A stretch of DNA of 64,000 bases from JBAZUK01 sp041661445. Its GTDB lineage: Bacteria > Chlamydiota > Chlamydiia > Chlamydiales > SM23-39. Position 1 is the stretch's first letter, and each line of letters opens with the position of its first letter. The position numbers and the translations under genes were made by a program. Shown here piece by piece: positions 53,689 to 62,259 of the stretch. The notes under the pieces are model-generated. The model saw nothing but the letters and a program-made list of their open reading frames with translations, made no database searches and had not been told where the DNA came from. Location: contig JBAZUK010000001.1 of the NCBI GenBank assembly GCA_041661445.1, forward strand, positions 62,001 to 126,000, in the 5' to 3' direction.

Positions 53689-53835
53689 ATGAAGAAAAAT
53701 GCAAATATTTTAAAAAAGTTAAGCCAAAGAAAAAAACTTACTTACCTCGAGATATTGATTGTGATAAGCTTCTTGGGATTAGTATTCTCACTTATAATAA
53801 TTTCCTTTTGCAATTCGTGTAATTATTTTTTTTAA
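53689..53835 (+). CDS. Possible 48-residue single-span protein with a prepilin-like segment
   Basis: The ATG at 53689 directly follows the stop of the Cap1-locus gene (TAAATG). It opens a frame of 48 codons: a basic start (KKNANILKKLSQRKK), then LTYLEILIVISFLGLVFSLIII and a short tail with two Cys. The basic leader, the Glu at position 5 of the hydrophobic stretch and the long helix resemble type IV prepilin N-termini, except that Lys rather than Gly precedes the cleavage point. No globular part follows. It may be a small membrane protein or a remnant. Existence as a gene is uncertain. Confidence 0.4.
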   Translation: MKKNANILKKLSQRKKLTYLEILIVISFLGLVFSLIIISFCNSCNYFF

Positions 53836-53977
53836 ATGTTTTTATTTGCATTTTTCTTGTGATCAATTCATAATTTTTATATATTATTTTTTCAAACACA
53901 TTTGATGTTATGTATTTGCAAAAAAATGGATTGAGATAAATCAAGTGCTTTGTTAACCTGTTTTGGTAATCTTTTAT

Positions 53978-54008
53978 TTGATGAATTTTTAAATAAAATG
54001 ATTATAAA
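53978..54008 (+). promoter_or_regulatory. Candidate promoter of the ribosomal protein operon
   Basis: TTGATG (53978-53983) and TATAAA (54003-54008) are 19 bases apart, about 37 bases before the rplC ATG. The 210 bases between the 48-codon frame and rplC hold no gene and no clear L4-type leader structure that I can draw. Confidence is low because of base composition. Confidence 0.3.
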
Positions 54009-54045
54009 GAATTATGCTTGTTTTAAGTAGAAAAGGAATTAAGAA

Positions 54046-54696
54046 ATGTCAATTAAATTGATTGGAAAAAAATGTGGTATGACCCAGATTTTCGATGATA
54101 AAGGAAATATAGTGGTCTGCACGGTTATTGAAATTAAACCTAATTATATCGTTCAAGTGAAAAAGAAACAGACTGATGGTTATGATGCGGTACAGATAGG
54201 GTCTATTAAAAAAGAAAAAATAAGTAAGCCTTTGAAAGGTCATTTTGCAAAAGCTAAAATTGATGCCTGCGAAAAATTGATTGAGTCTAGAGTTGAAAAT
54301 GTTGACGAATTTGCCGTTGGTCAGGAATTAAGCGTTAATTTCTTTGAAAAGGGACAGTATGTTGATGTTATTGGTCGGTCTAAGGGAAAGGGTTTTCAAG
54401 GATTGATAAAATTATATGGGTTTGCTGGGATGCCTGCAACTCACGGTTGCTCAAGATCGCATAGACTTGGAGGTTCTACAGGAATGAGAACTAGTCCTGG
54501 TAGATGTTTTCCTGGAGGGAAAAGAGCTTCTCATATGGGATGGGATAATATGACTGTTCAGAATATTAGGATTGTTGAGGTTGATGTAGAAAAAAATTTA
54601 CTATTGGTACAGGGAGCGGTTCCTGGAATGAAAAATAGCATTGTTTCAATAACTCAGGCAAAGAAAAAATCTTTAGTTAAAAAATCAAAAAAATAA
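54046..54696 (+). CDS. rplC: 50S ribosomal protein L3
   Basis: This 216-residue protein helps form the peptidyl-transferase region of the 50S subunit. It starts IGKKCGMTQIFDDKGN and has the conserved SHRLGGSTGMRTSPGRCFPGGKRASHMG block. It is the first gene of the operon here. rpsJ, which precedes rplC in most bacteria, is missing, as in Chlamydia where it lies with the fusA group. A basic C-terminal tail (KKKSLVKKSKK) extends beyond the common core. Confidence 0.97.
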   Translation: MSIKLIGKKCGMTQIFDDKGNIVVCTVIEIKPNYIVQVKKKQTDGYDAVQIGSIKKEKISKPLKGHFAKAKIDACEKLIESRVENVDEFAVGQELSVNFFEKGQYVDVIGRSKGKGFQGLIKLYGFAGMPATHGCSRSHRLGGSTGMRTSPGRCFPGGKRASHMGWDNMTVQNIRIVEVDVEKNLLLVQGAVPGMKNSIVSITQAKKKSLVKKSKK

Positions 54697-54709
54697 TTGA
54701 GGAAAAAAC

Positions 54710-55354
54710 GTGGCTACACTAAAAAAATACGATTTAAGCGGAAAAGAAATTGCTCAGGAGACCATTGGAGACGAAGTTCTTCAAAATATAGCTAATCCTC
54801 AAATGATAAAGGATTACTTAGTAGCTTTAAGAAGCAATGCTAGGCAATGGTCTGCTAATACAAAGGGAAGAAAAGAGGTTAACCGGACAGGTGCAAAGCC
54901 TCATAAGCAAAAAGGTACAGGAAGAGCGAGGCAGGGTTGTTTTGCTGCAACGCAATATCGTGGTGGTGGAATCGTTTTTGGACCAAAACCTAAATTTGAT
55001 CAACATACAAGAATTAATAAGAAAGAAAAACTTGCAGTTATAAGATCATTGTTAATAGAAAAGATAAAATCAAGCAATGCGATTGTTTTAAAATTTGATG
55101 ACAGTGATATTAAAAAAACAAAACAAATTGCTGGTTTCTTTGATAACATGAATTTAGTTGATAAAAGAGTTTTGGTTATTTCTAAACCTAAAGATTCAGA
55201 TAATTTTCGTAGATGTGTTAAGAATTTACCCAAAAAAGAATTGGTAAATATTGTTGCGCTCAATGGATATGATTTGGCTCTCTGTAATGATTTGGTGATA
55301 ATAGATTCTGTTTTAGAAGATACTAAAGCTATATTAACGAGAGGTGAAAAATAA
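54710..55354 (+). CDS. rplD: 50S ribosomal protein L4
   Basis: This 214-residue protein lines the exit tunnel; its extended loop is visible as AKPHKQKGTGRARQG. In E. coli L4 also represses its own operon, but no matching leader is evident here. The start is GTG at 54710, supported by TTGAGGAA upstream and by lack of an alternative. It is 13 bases after rplC. Confidence 0.95.
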   Translation: MATLKKYDLSGKEIAQETIGDEVLQNIANPQMIKDYLVALRSNARQWSANTKGRKEVNRTGAKPHKQKGTGRARQGCFAATQYRGGGIVFGPKPKFDQHTRINKKEKLAVIRSLLIEKIKSSNAIVLKFDDSDIKKTKQIAGFFDNMNLVDKRVLVISKPKDSDNFRRCVKNLPKKELVNIVALNGYDLALCNDLVIIDSVLEDTKAILTRGEK

Positions 55355-55357
55355 AAA

Positions 55358-55693
55358 ATGGAAAAAAGTCCTTTTGATATTATTAAATCGCGATATGTAA
55401 CTGAAAAAGCAACAGTTTTGGCGTCTTTGAAAGATGCTAAAAGTAATGCATGTTTAAAAAAGTTTGATAAACCTAAATATGTTTTTTTAGTTGACCCAAA
55501 TGCAAATAAAAGAGAAATTATTTGGGCTATTGAAAAAATTTATGAAAATAAGAAAATCAAAGTTTTGTATGTTAACACAATAAACGTACACCCAAAAATA
55601 AAAAGAGTACGTGGACGTATAGGCAAAACAAAAAATTTAAAAAAAGCAATTGTTACTTTGGAAGCTGGGGACAGCTTGGAAGATCAAGTTTAA
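55358..55693 (+). CDS. rplW: 50S ribosomal protein L23
   Basis: This 111-residue protein sits at the tunnel exit and docks signal recognition particle and trigger factor. It shows YVTEKATVLASL, KYVFLVDPNANKREI and VNTINVHPKIKRVRGRIGKT. Only 3 bases separate it from rplD. The length is normal for chlamydial L23, slightly over the E. coli form. Confidence 0.95.
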   Translation: MEKSPFDIIKSRYVTEKATVLASLKDAKSNACLKKFDKPKYVFLVDPNANKREIIWAIEKIYENKKIKVLYVNTINVHPKIKRVRGRIGKTKNLKKAIVTLEAGDSLEDQV

Positions 55694-55710
55694 AATAAGG
55701 TGAAAAAAAG

Positions 55711-56538
55711 ATGACTAAGAAATTTCGGCCGATGACTCCTTCTTTACGTAGGTTGGTATTACCAAGCACTGATGAATTATGCCCTGAAAAAAGAGGACCT
55801 CATAAATCTTTGACGAGTTCTAAAAAAAGAATAAGTGGAAGAAATAATCATGGACATATTACTTGCAGGCATAGAGGTGGCGGACATAAAAGAAAATATA
55901 GGATAATCGATTTTAAAAGAGAAAAAGTAAATATAGAAGCTAGGGTTGCATCTATTGAATACGATCCAAATAGAACTTCACATATTGCTTTGTTAAATTA
56001 TGTTGATGGTGAGAAAAGATATATTTTGGCTCCTCAAGGTTTGAAAGTTGGTGATGTTATTTCAACAACAGAAGGAGAGCCTTTTAAAATTGGAAACTGC
56101 ATGAAACTTAAGTTCGTGCCACTTGGTTCTTTTGTTCATAACATCGAATTGACACCAGGTAAAGGCGGCATCTTGGTAAGATCTGCGGGATTATCTGCTC
56201 AGCTCCTTGCTAGAAGTGATGGTTTGGCTACTATAAAAATGCCATCGGGTGAAATAAGAATGGTTCAAGATGAATGTATGGCTACTTTAGGAATGATTTC
56301 GAATTCAGAACACAACCTTAGAATTGATGGAAAGGCAGGAAGAAGAAGATGGCAGGGAATTAGACCTACGGTTAGAGGTATTGCTATGAACCCGGTTGAT
56401 CACCCTATGGGTGGTGGTGAAGGTAGAGGAAAAGGAAATCATCCTCAATCTCCATGGGCTATGTTTGCAAAAGGTTTTAGAACTAGAGCAAAAAGCAAAA
56501 TCAATAAAAAAATTATTAAAGACAGAAGGAAAAAATAG
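55711..56538 (+). CDS. rplB: 50S ribosomal protein L2
   Basis: This 275-residue rRNA-binding protein is needed for subunit joining and peptidyl-transferase function. It has SGRNNHGHITCRHRGGGHKRKYR, GKGGILVRSAGLSAQL and the C-terminal MNPVDHPMGGGEGR with the conserved His. The length and motifs are normal. rpsS follows after 7 bases. Confidence 0.97.
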   Translation: MTKKFRPMTPSLRRLVLPSTDELCPEKRGPHKSLTSSKKRISGRNNHGHITCRHRGGGHKRKYRIIDFKREKVNIEARVASIEYDPNRTSHIALLNYVDGEKRYILAPQGLKVGDVISTTEGEPFKIGNCMKLKFVPLGSFVHNIELTPGKGGILVRSAGLSAQLLARSDGLATIKMPSGEIRMVQDECMATLGMISNSEHNLRIDGKAGRRRWQGIRPTVRGIAMNPVDHPMGGGEGRGKGNHPQSPWAMFAKGFRTRAKSKINKKIIKDRRKK

Positions 56539-56545
56539 GTGAGTC

Positions 56546-56842
56546 ATGGGTAGATCGTTAAAAAAGGGACCTTTTGTAGATCATTTCTTAATTGACCAGA
56601 TCAATAAAGTTACTGAAGATAAAAAAAAGAAACCTATTAAGACTTATTCAAGAAGATCAATGATTATACCTCAAATGGTAGGATTGACATTCGAAGTTTA
56701 TAATGGTAAAAAATTTCATACTGTATTTGTCTCAGAAAATATGATTGGTCATAGATTAGGAGAATTTTCTCCTACTCGGACATTTAAAGGCCATCCTATT
56801 AAGAAAGTAACAACAACTACTACAGCAGGGCAAGGTTCATAA
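56546..56842 (+). CDS. rpsS: 30S ribosomal protein S19
   Basis: This 98-residue head protein of the 30S subunit begins MGRSLKKGPFVDHFL and has KTYSRRSMIIPQMVGLTFEVYNGKKF and MIGHRLGEFSPTRTFKGH. AGGTGAG lies just before the ATG. Its stop codon shares its last base with the rplV start (TAATG). Confidence 0.97.
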   Translation: MGRSLKKGPFVDHFLIDQINKVTEDKKKKPIKTYSRRSMIIPQMVGLTFEVYNGKKFHTVFVSENMIGHRLGEFSPTRTFKGHPIKKVTTTTTAGQGS

Positions 56843-57180
56843 TGCAAAAAGTAAAAGCAATCACAAAATATGTTAGAATAAGTCCTTATAAAGCGCGTAG
56901 AGCGGCTGATTTAGTAAGAAACATGAAAGTTGAAGATGCTGTGCTTCAGTTAAAGTATAGTAGTCTCAAGGGTGCAAGACTTTTATTGAAAACTCTGGAT
57001 AGTGCCATTGCAAATGCGGAGACTCAACTAGAAGCTAGAAAAGAAAATTTAAAAATTGCTGAAGTAAAAGTTGATGGCGGACCTACATTAAAAAGATCAA
57101 AGGCTAGGAATAAGGGCGGACAATCGCCTATAATGAAAAGAACTAGTCATTTTACTGTTGTTCTTACCAGTGATAAATAG
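56842..57180 (+). CDS. rplV: 50S ribosomal protein L22
   Basis: This 112-residue tunnel protein shows AITKYVRISPYKARRAADLVR at the N-terminus and the beta-hairpin region GPTLKRSKARNKGGQSPIMKRTSHFTV, the site where macrolide-resistance changes occur in other bacteria. It overlaps rpsS by one base. Confidence 0.96.
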   Translation: MQKVKAITKYVRISPYKARRAADLVRNMKVEDAVLQLKYSSLKGARLLLKTLDSAIANAETQLEARKENLKIAEVKVDGGPTLKRSKARNKGGQSPIMKRTSHFTVVLTSDK

Positions 57181-57189
57181 GAGATTTAA

Positions 57190-57819
57190 ATGGGACAAAA
57201 AGGATCACCGATTGGATTTCGTTTAGTTACAAGGAAAAGATGGCTTTCCAATTGGTATGCAAATAAACAAGAGTTTGGAAATCTATTAGAAGAAGATAGA
57301 AAAATTAGAGAATATTTGATGAAACAGCCGGCTTGCGTTGGAACATCGAAGCTAGTGATTAAAAGAACAAGCGGAAAAATAGAAGTTACAATTCATACAG
57401 CAAGACCTGGATTGGTTATCGGAAAAAAAGGTTCTGAAATTGATGATATCAAAGCAGAACTTAAAAAAATGTCCGGTAAGGAAATTTGGATTGAAGTTGA
57501 AGAAATAAAAAGACCGGATTTGGATGCTCAGCTTGTATCGGATAATATTGCTAAGCAAATTGAAAGAAGGGTGCCGTTTAGAAGAGCGATGAAAAAAGCT
57601 ATTCAGACTACAATGGATGCTGGAGCTGCTGGTGTAAAAGTCCAATTATCAGGTAGGATCGGTGGTGCTGAAATTGCAAGAACCGAATGGTATAAAGAAG
57701 GAAGAATTCCTCTTCATACTTTAAGAGCAGATATTGATTATGGTTTTAAGGGAGCTGAAACTCCATATGGAGTTATCGGTGTGAAAGTATGGATCAACAA
57801 GGGCGAAGAAATAATTTAG
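57190..57819 (+). CDS. rpsC: 30S ribosomal protein S3
   Basis: This 209-residue mRNA-entry protein has MGQKGSPIGFRL, a KH domain with HTARPGLVIGKKGSEID, and the C-terminal SGRIGGAEIARTEWYKEGRIPLHTLRADIDYG. It ends soon after the core domain, like other short bacterial S3 proteins. TAGGAGATTTAA precedes the ATG. Confidence 0.97.
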   Translation: MGQKGSPIGFRLVTRKRWLSNWYANKQEFGNLLEEDRKIREYLMKQPACVGTSKLVIKRTSGKIEVTIHTARPGLVIGKKGSEIDDIKAELKKMSGKEIWIEVEEIKRPDLDAQLVSDNIAKQIERRVPFRRAMKKAIQTTMDAGAAGVKVQLSGRIGGAEIARTEWYKEGRIPLHTLRADIDYGFKGAETPYGVIGVKVWINKGEEII

Positions 57820-57829
57820 GAGGATTCCA

Positions 57830-58249
57830 ATGGCGTTGATGCCGAAAAGAACTAAGTATCGTAAGATGCAAAAAGGCAGTTGTTCAGGATTAGCTACTAG
57901 TGGATGTTTTGTTGAATTCGGTGAATTTGGAATGCAAACATTGGATAGAGGATGGATAACATCTAAACAAATAGAAGCTTGCCGTGTTACAATAACAAGA
58001 TTTTTCAGCCGAAAAGGTAAAGTTTGGATTAGAATCTTTCCAGATAAGCCAGTGAGTAAAAAACCAGCTGAGACCAGAATGGGTAAAGGAAAAGGAGCTC
58101 CTAGTGAATGGGTAGCTGTAATTAGACCGGGTAGAATATTATTTGAAGTTGGTAATGTTACTAAAGAGGAAGCTAAAAAAGCTTTGGGATTAGCTGCTGC
58201 AAAACTTCCTGTAAAAACAAGATTTGTAGAGCGTGTAGAAAGGGTATAA
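57830..58249 (+). CDS. rplP: 50S ribosomal protein L16
   Basis: This 139-residue protein contacts the A-site tRNA. It begins MALMPKRTKYRKMQKG and has GWITSKQIEACRVTITRFFSRKGKVWIRIFPDKPVSKKPAETRMGKGKG, cited here as a landmark in part only. AGGAGGATTCCA is a near-perfect Shine-Dalgarno. rpmC follows after 4 bases. Confidence 0.96.
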   Translation: MALMPKRTKYRKMQKGSCSGLATSGCFVEFGEFGMQTLDRGWITSKQIEACRVTITRFFSRKGKVWIRIFPDKPVSKKPAETRMGKGKGAPSEWVAVIRPGRILFEVGNVTKEEAKKALGLAAAKLPVKTRFVERVERV

Positions 58250-58253
58250 TATT

Positions 58254-58478
58254 ATGGTAAAAATTAATGAAATCAGAGATCAAAGTGAAGAACATTTACA
58301 ATATAGATTATCTGAAATAAATCGTGAGCGTTTTGATATAGTAAATGAACTGAAAGCAGCGCATAAAACAGAAAAACCACATTTATTAAAGGAACTAAAA
58401 AAAGAAAAGGCTAGAATTCTTACTGTTTTAACAGAAAGAAAGAATAGTGCTGAGAGGAAGAAAGATGGAAGCAAGTAA
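58254..58478 (+). CDS. rpmC: 50S ribosomal protein L29
   Basis: This 74-residue two-helix protein at the tunnel exit has the expected pattern of charged helices (INEIRDQSEEHLQYRLSEI and LKKEKARILTVLTERK). It matches by size, charge and position between L16 and S17. It overlaps the rpsQ start by 14 bases. Confidence 0.92.
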   Translation: MVKINEIRDQSEEHLQYRLSEINRERFDIVNELKAAHKTEKPHLLKELKKEKARILTVLTERKNSAERKKDGSK

Positions 58479-58707
58479 GAAAAAAGTTTTAGAAGGTACT
58501 GTTGTTTCAGACAAGATGCAAAAAACTGTAGTTGTGAATGTAGTAACAAAAATGAGACATCCAAAATACAAAAAATTAGTGGAAAAATATAAAAAGTATT
58601 ATGCACATGATGAAACAGGCGATGCTAAAGAAGGAAAAAAGGTTGAAATTGTTGAATGCAGACCTCTTTCAAAACTTAAAAGATTTAGAGTTGTAAAGGT
58701 TCTATAA
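58465..58707 (+). CDS. rpsQ: 30S ribosomal protein S17
   Basis: This 80-residue OB-fold protein begins KKKVLEGTVVSDKMQKTVVV and has KYYAHDETGDAKEGKKVEIVECRPLS. I use the ATG at 58465 because GAGAGGAAG precedes it; the frame is open upstream to 58447 but that part lies in rpmC and is not family-like. Confidence 0.95.
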   Translation: MEASKKKVLEGTVVSDKMQKTVVVNVVTKMRHPKYKKLVEKYKKYYAHDETGDAKEGKKVEIVECRPLSKLKRFRVVKVL

Positions 58708-58722
58708 AAAAAGGAAATAACA

Positions 58723-59091
58723 ATGATTCAAGAAGAGACAGTCCTTGAAGTGGCAGACAATACTGGAGCAAAAAAAGTTAAATGTTTTAGAGTTCTCGGT
58801 GGTTCGAAAAGAAGATATGCTGCTATTGGCGACATTATTATCGGATCTATTAAAGAAGCTGATTCAAAAGGTGTAGTTAAAAAAGGCGAAGTTATAAAAG
58901 CTGTAATAGTAAGAACCAAAAATTATATTAAGAGACTAGATGGTTCAAAAATAAGATTTTATGATAATAGCTGTGTTATTATTGACGATAAGAATAATCC
59001 TAAAGGAACAAGGATATTTGGATCAGTCGCCAGAGAAGTAAGAGAAAATGGTTTTGTAAAAATTAGTTCACTAGCACCAGAGGTTATATGA
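58723..59091 (+). CDS. rplN: 50S ribosomal protein L14
   Basis: This 122-residue protein begins MIQEETVLEVADNTGAKKVKC and has KKGEVIKAVIVRTKNYIKR and GTRIFGSVAREVRENGF, all standard. It forms part of the bridge to 16S rRNA and binds the RsfS silencing factor in other bacteria. Its stop overlaps rplX by ATGA. Confidence 0.97.
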   Translation: MIQEETVLEVADNTGAKKVKCFRVLGGSKRRYAAIGDIIIGSIKEADSKGVVKKGEVIKAVIVRTKNYIKRLDGSKIRFYDNSCVIIDDKNNPKGTRIFGSVAREVRENGFVKISSLAPEVI

Positions 59092-59420
59092 GCAAATGGA
59101 TTAAAAAAAATGATCGTGTTGTAGTTATTACTGGAAATGACAAGGGCAAAGCTGGTTTGGTTCTTGCTCGAAAAGAAGATCGAGTTGTTGTGCAAGGAAT
59201 TAATTTAAGAAAGAAACATATGAAAAGGAATCAACAGACTAAATCTGCTCAAATAGTAGAAATGGAAATGCCAATTCATATATCAAATGTTGCTTTTTGC
59301 ACCAGTGATGATAAGCCTATTAAAGCAAAAATAAAACTTGAAAAAGAAGAAAAAAAATTAATTTATTTTGATAACGGCAAAGAAGTTGTTTTAAGAACAG
59401 TAAAACAAAAAGATAAATAG
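59088..59420 (+). CDS. rplX: 50S ribosomal protein L24
   Basis: This 110-residue assembly-initiator protein has the KOW motif in KNDRVVVITGNDKGKAGLVL and a basic KKHMKRNQQTKSAQIVEMEMPIHISNV region. Overlap with rplN by ATGA implies coupling. Size is normal. Confidence 0.95.
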   Translation: MSKWIKKNDRVVVITGNDKGKAGLVLARKEDRVVVQGINLRKKHMKRNQQTKSAQIVEMEMPIHISNVAFCTSDDKPIKAKIKLEKEEKKLIYFDNGKEVVLRTVKQKDK

Positions 59421-59428
59421 GAATAAAA

Positions 59429-59962
59429 ATGTCTAGATTAAAAGAAAAATATATTAAGGAGATCGTGCCTGCTTTTTTAAAGGAAAATACAGAGCTAAAC
59501 AGGCATCAGGTTCCTGAATTAAAAAAAATTGTTATCAGTATGGGACTTAATGAAGCAGTCAAAGATAAATCATTAATCGAACAGCACATAAAAGAATTAA
59601 CAATGATTTCAGGACAAAAGCCAGTAGTAACAAGATCTAAGAAAGCGATTTCAAATTTTAAACTTAGAGAAGATCAGGTTATTGGATTAAAAGTTACTAT
59701 CAGAAAAAAAAGAATGTATGATTTTTTTGACAGATTCTGTAATATTGTTTGTCCAAGAATTAGGGACTTTAGAGGTTTTAATCCTAAAGCTGATGGAAGA
59801 GGTTCTTATAATATTGGTATTGATGATCAGCAGGTATTTCCTGAGATTAATCTTGATGAAGTTAAACGACAACAAGGTATGAATATTGCATTTGTTACAT
59901 CTTCTGCAACTGACCTTGATTGTATAAAATTATTACGTATGATGGGATTTCCTTTTAAATAG
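59429..59962 (+). CDS. rplE: 50S ribosomal protein L5
   Basis: This 177-residue 5S rRNA-binding protein shows LKKIVISMGLNEAVKDK, GQKPVVTRSKKAISNFKLR and the C-terminal RGSYNIGIDDQQVFPEI and LLRMMGFPF. In many bacteria rpsN follows; here rpsH follows directly, so S14 is encoded elsewhere, as in Chlamydia. Confidence 0.97.
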   Translation: MSRLKEKYIKEIVPAFLKENTELNRHQVPELKKIVISMGLNEAVKDKSLIEQHIKELTMISGQKPVVTRSKKAISNFKLREDQVIGLKVTIRKKRMYDFFDRFCNIVCPRIRDFRGFNPKADGRGSYNIGIDDQQVFPEINLDEVKRQQGMNIAFVTSSATDLDCIKLLRMMGFPFK

Positions 59963-59978
59963 GTGGAGAAAATAATAT

Positions 59979-60371
59979 ATGGCATTTAATGATCCAATTG
60001 CAGAGTTTTTAACTAAAATTAGAAATGCACAGAATGCACAGCATAAACATGTTGATATTTCTATTAGTAAAATGAAAATTCAGATCGCAAACATAATGAA
60101 AGAAAATGGATTTATAGAAAATTTTATACAAAATGATTCTAATAAAAAGATGAGAGTGTTTTTGAAATATTCAAAAGCAAGAAAAGGTATTATTAAACAA
60201 TTGAAAAGAATTTCTAAGCCAGGAAGAAGAATATACGCTACAAGCGATAAACTTCCAAAAATATTTGGTGGTATTGGTGTTGCTGTTCTATCGACTTCAA
60301 ATGGTGTTATGGATGATGCTACTGCAAGAAAATTAAAAGTTGGTGGAGAAGTCCTCTGTTATATTTGGTAA
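59979..60371 (+). CDS. rpsH: 30S ribosomal protein S8
   Basis: This 130-residue central-domain protein begins with DPIAEFLTKIRNAQNAQHKHVDI and ends STSNGVMDDATARKLKVGGEVLCYIW, the conserved C-terminal 16S rRNA-binding element. GGTGGAGAA precedes the ATG by about 10 bases. Confidence 0.96.
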   Translation: MAFNDPIAEFLTKIRNAQNAQHKHVDISISKMKIQIANIMKENGFIENFIQNDSNKKMRVFLKYSKARKGIIKQLKRISKPGRRIYATSDKLPKIFGGIGVAVLSTSNGVMDDATARKLKVGGEVLCYIW

Positions 60372-60387
60372 AAAGGGATAAAATATT

Positions 60388-60939
60388 ATGTCAAGACTAG
60401 GTAGAATTCCAATAACTGTTCCTAAAGGTGTAGATGTTAAAATGTCACCGGAAAATGTATTAAATGTTAAAGGCCCGAAAGGAAATTTGTCATTGGATGT
60501 TAAAAAAGGTGTATTTTTAGAAGAAAAAGATGGCGAAATTACTGTAAAAATTGATGAAAAATCTGATCTAACATCAGCTATGCACGGCCTTTATAGAGCT
60601 TTAATTAATAATATGATAGTTGGTGTAGACAAAGGGTTTAAAAAAGAACTTAATCTTATTGGTGTTGGTTACAGAGCTCAGCTTAAAGGAAATTTGTTGG
60701 ACATCCAAATCGGTTTTTCTCATCCAACCGAAATCGAAATACCAAAAGATTTGAAAATTACTATCAATAAATCTGTTGAAATAATTATTGAAGGGACTGA
60801 CAAACAAAAAGTCGGACAGTTTGCGGCTATGGTAAGATCTATAAGAAAGCCTGAACCTTACAAAGGAAAGGGAATTAGATATAAAGATGAATTTGTTCGT
60901 AAGAAAGCTGGAAAAGCTGCTAAAGCTGCTGCTAAATAA
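60388..60939 (+). CDS. rplF: 50S ribosomal protein L6
   Basis: This 183-residue protein near the factor-binding site begins MSRLGRIPITVPKGVDV and has GVGYRAQLKGNLLDIQIGFSHP and EPYKGKGIRYKDEFVRKKAGK. A short Lys/Ala tail follows. All expected features are present. Confidence 0.97.
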   Translation: MSRLGRIPITVPKGVDVKMSPENVLNVKGPKGNLSLDVKKGVFLEEKDGEITVKIDEKSDLTSAMHGLYRALINNMIVGVDKGFKKELNLIGVGYRAQLKGNLLDIQIGFSHPTEIEIPKDLKITINKSVEIIIEGTDKQKVGQFAAMVRSIRKPEPYKGKGIRYKDEFVRKKAGKAAKAAAK

Positions 60940-60951
60940 AAGAGGTTAGAC

Positions 60952-61311
60952 GTGAATAATAATTTAAGAAAGAGAAATATATCTAGAGGAAGAAGGGTTT
61001 TAAGAGTTAGAAAAAAACTTTTGGGAACTTTGACAAAACCTAGAATGTGTGTAAATAAAACAAATAAGCATTTGTTTATTCAATTGATCGATGATGAGAA
61101 TTCAAATACAGTTGCATCTATTGGAACTTTTTCGAAAGAGTTTAAGAGAAAGAAGTCAAAGCAGGCAGCTTCCGATTTAGGAAAGAAAATTGCTGAAATG
61201 GCTATTAGCAAAAATATTAATGAAGTTGTGTTTGACCGAGGTAGATGTATATATCACGGATTGCTTTCTTCGCTTGCTGATGGAGCAAGAGAAGCAGGAC
61301 TTAAATTTTAA
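60952..61311 (+). CDS. rplR: 50S ribosomal protein L18
   Basis: This 119-residue 5S rRNA-binding protein has RRVLRVRKKLLGTLTKPRMCVNKTNKHLFIQLID and the C-terminal FDRGRCIYHGLLSSLADGAREAGLKF, partly quoted as landmarks. The start is GTG at 60952, with AGAGG upstream and no suitable ATG. Confidence 0.95.
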   Translation: MNNNLRKRNISRGRRVLRVRKKLLGTLTKPRMCVNKTNKHLFIQLIDDENSNTVASIGTFSKEFKRKKSKQAASDLGKKIAEMAISKNINEVVFDRGRCIYHGLLSSLADGAREAGLKF

Positions 61312-61326
61312 AATAGGTAGACTATA

Positions 61327-61800
61327 ATGGCAAAAGAGACCAAAGAATTAGAAGAAAAAGTACTCTATATAAATAGATGTTCAAAAGTTGTAAAAGGTGG
61401 AAGAAAATTCAGTTTCTCGGCTTTGATATTGGTTGGCGATCAAAATGGTAGAGTGGGATATGGGTTTGCAAAAGCGAATGAAGTGTCTGATGCGATTAGA
61501 AAAGGATCGGAAGCCGCTAAAAAAAATCTAAGTTCTTTTGAAATTGTTAATGGCACTATTCCTCATGAAATTGAGGTTGCATGGGACGGTGCAAAACTTT
61601 TATTGAAACCTGCGCCTGAAGGAACTGGAGTGATTGCTGGCGGTAAAGTTAGACCTGTTTTAGAATTTGCCGGAATTAAAAATATTGTAGCAAAAAGTCA
61701 GGGATCAAGTAATCCAATTAACCAAGTTAAAGCTACGTTTAAGGCTTTGAAGATGTTGCAAACTAAAGAAAAAGCCCTAGCAGAAAGGGGGATTAAATAA
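61327..61800 (+). CDS. rpsE: 30S ribosomal protein S5
   Basis: This 157-residue protein helps decoding fidelity. It has RCSKVVKGGRKFSFSALILVGD, NGRVGYGFAKANEV and PAPEGTGVIAGGKVRPVLEFAG. In most bacteria rpmD (L30) follows; here rplO follows with a one-base overlap, so L30 is absent from the cluster. Confidence 0.97.
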   Translation: MAKETKELEEKVLYINRCSKVVKGGRKFSFSALILVGDQNGRVGYGFAKANEVSDAIRKGSEAAKKNLSSFEIVNGTIPHEIEVAWDGAKLLLKPAPEGTGVIAGGKVRPVLEFAGIKNIVAKSQGSSNPINQVKATFKALKMLQTKEKALAERGIK

Positions 61801-62255
61801 TGACAAGTCTTTCCAATTTAAAAAATACTACGAAAATTGTTAAAACAAAAAAGTTGCTCGGAAGAGGAGTAGGTTCAGGTCATGGTAAGACATCCGGAAG
61901 AGGAAACAAGGGATATGGATCTAGAAGAGGAAGCACAAAAAGATATGGTTATGAAGGTGGTCAAAAAAGATTATTTACTAAACTACCTCGCAGAGGATTT
62001 GGAAGAGGTAAATTTTTAGAGCCGGTATTTGCAATTAACCTTTGTAAAATCGAAGAAAATTTTAACGATAAAGAGATCGTTAATATTAAGTCACTTTATG
62101 AAAAAGGGATAGCTTCTAGAAAATATAAAGATGCAGATCTGAAGATATTGGCTAACGGCGATTTAACTAAAAAAGTCATTATTGAAGCAAATATGTTTTC
62201 AAAAAGTGCATTAAAAAAATTAGAAGAAAAAGAAATTCAATTTAAGCAGATATAG
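61800..62255 (+). CDS. rplO: 50S ribosomal protein L15
   Basis: This 151-residue assembly protein shows the Gly/Arg-rich LLGRGVGSGHGKTSGRGNKGYGSRRGS region, YEGGQKRLFTKLPRRGF, and a C-terminal globular part ending FSKSALKKLEEKEI. It overlaps rpsE by one base (TAATGA) and leads into secY after 4 bases. Confidence 0.95.
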   Translation: MTSLSNLKNTTKIVKTKKLLGRGVGSGHGKTSGRGNKGYGSRRGSTKRYGYEGGQKRLFTKLPRRGFGRGKFLEPVFAINLCKIEENFNDKEIVNIKSLYEKGIASRKYKDADLKILANGDLTKKVIIEANMFSKSALKKLEEKEIQFKQI

Positions 62256-62259
62256 TAAG

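Noticed and set aside
54837..55263. Alternative frames inside rplD on both strands
   Set aside because: They overlap a clear ribosomal protein gene and are low in likeness to any protein.
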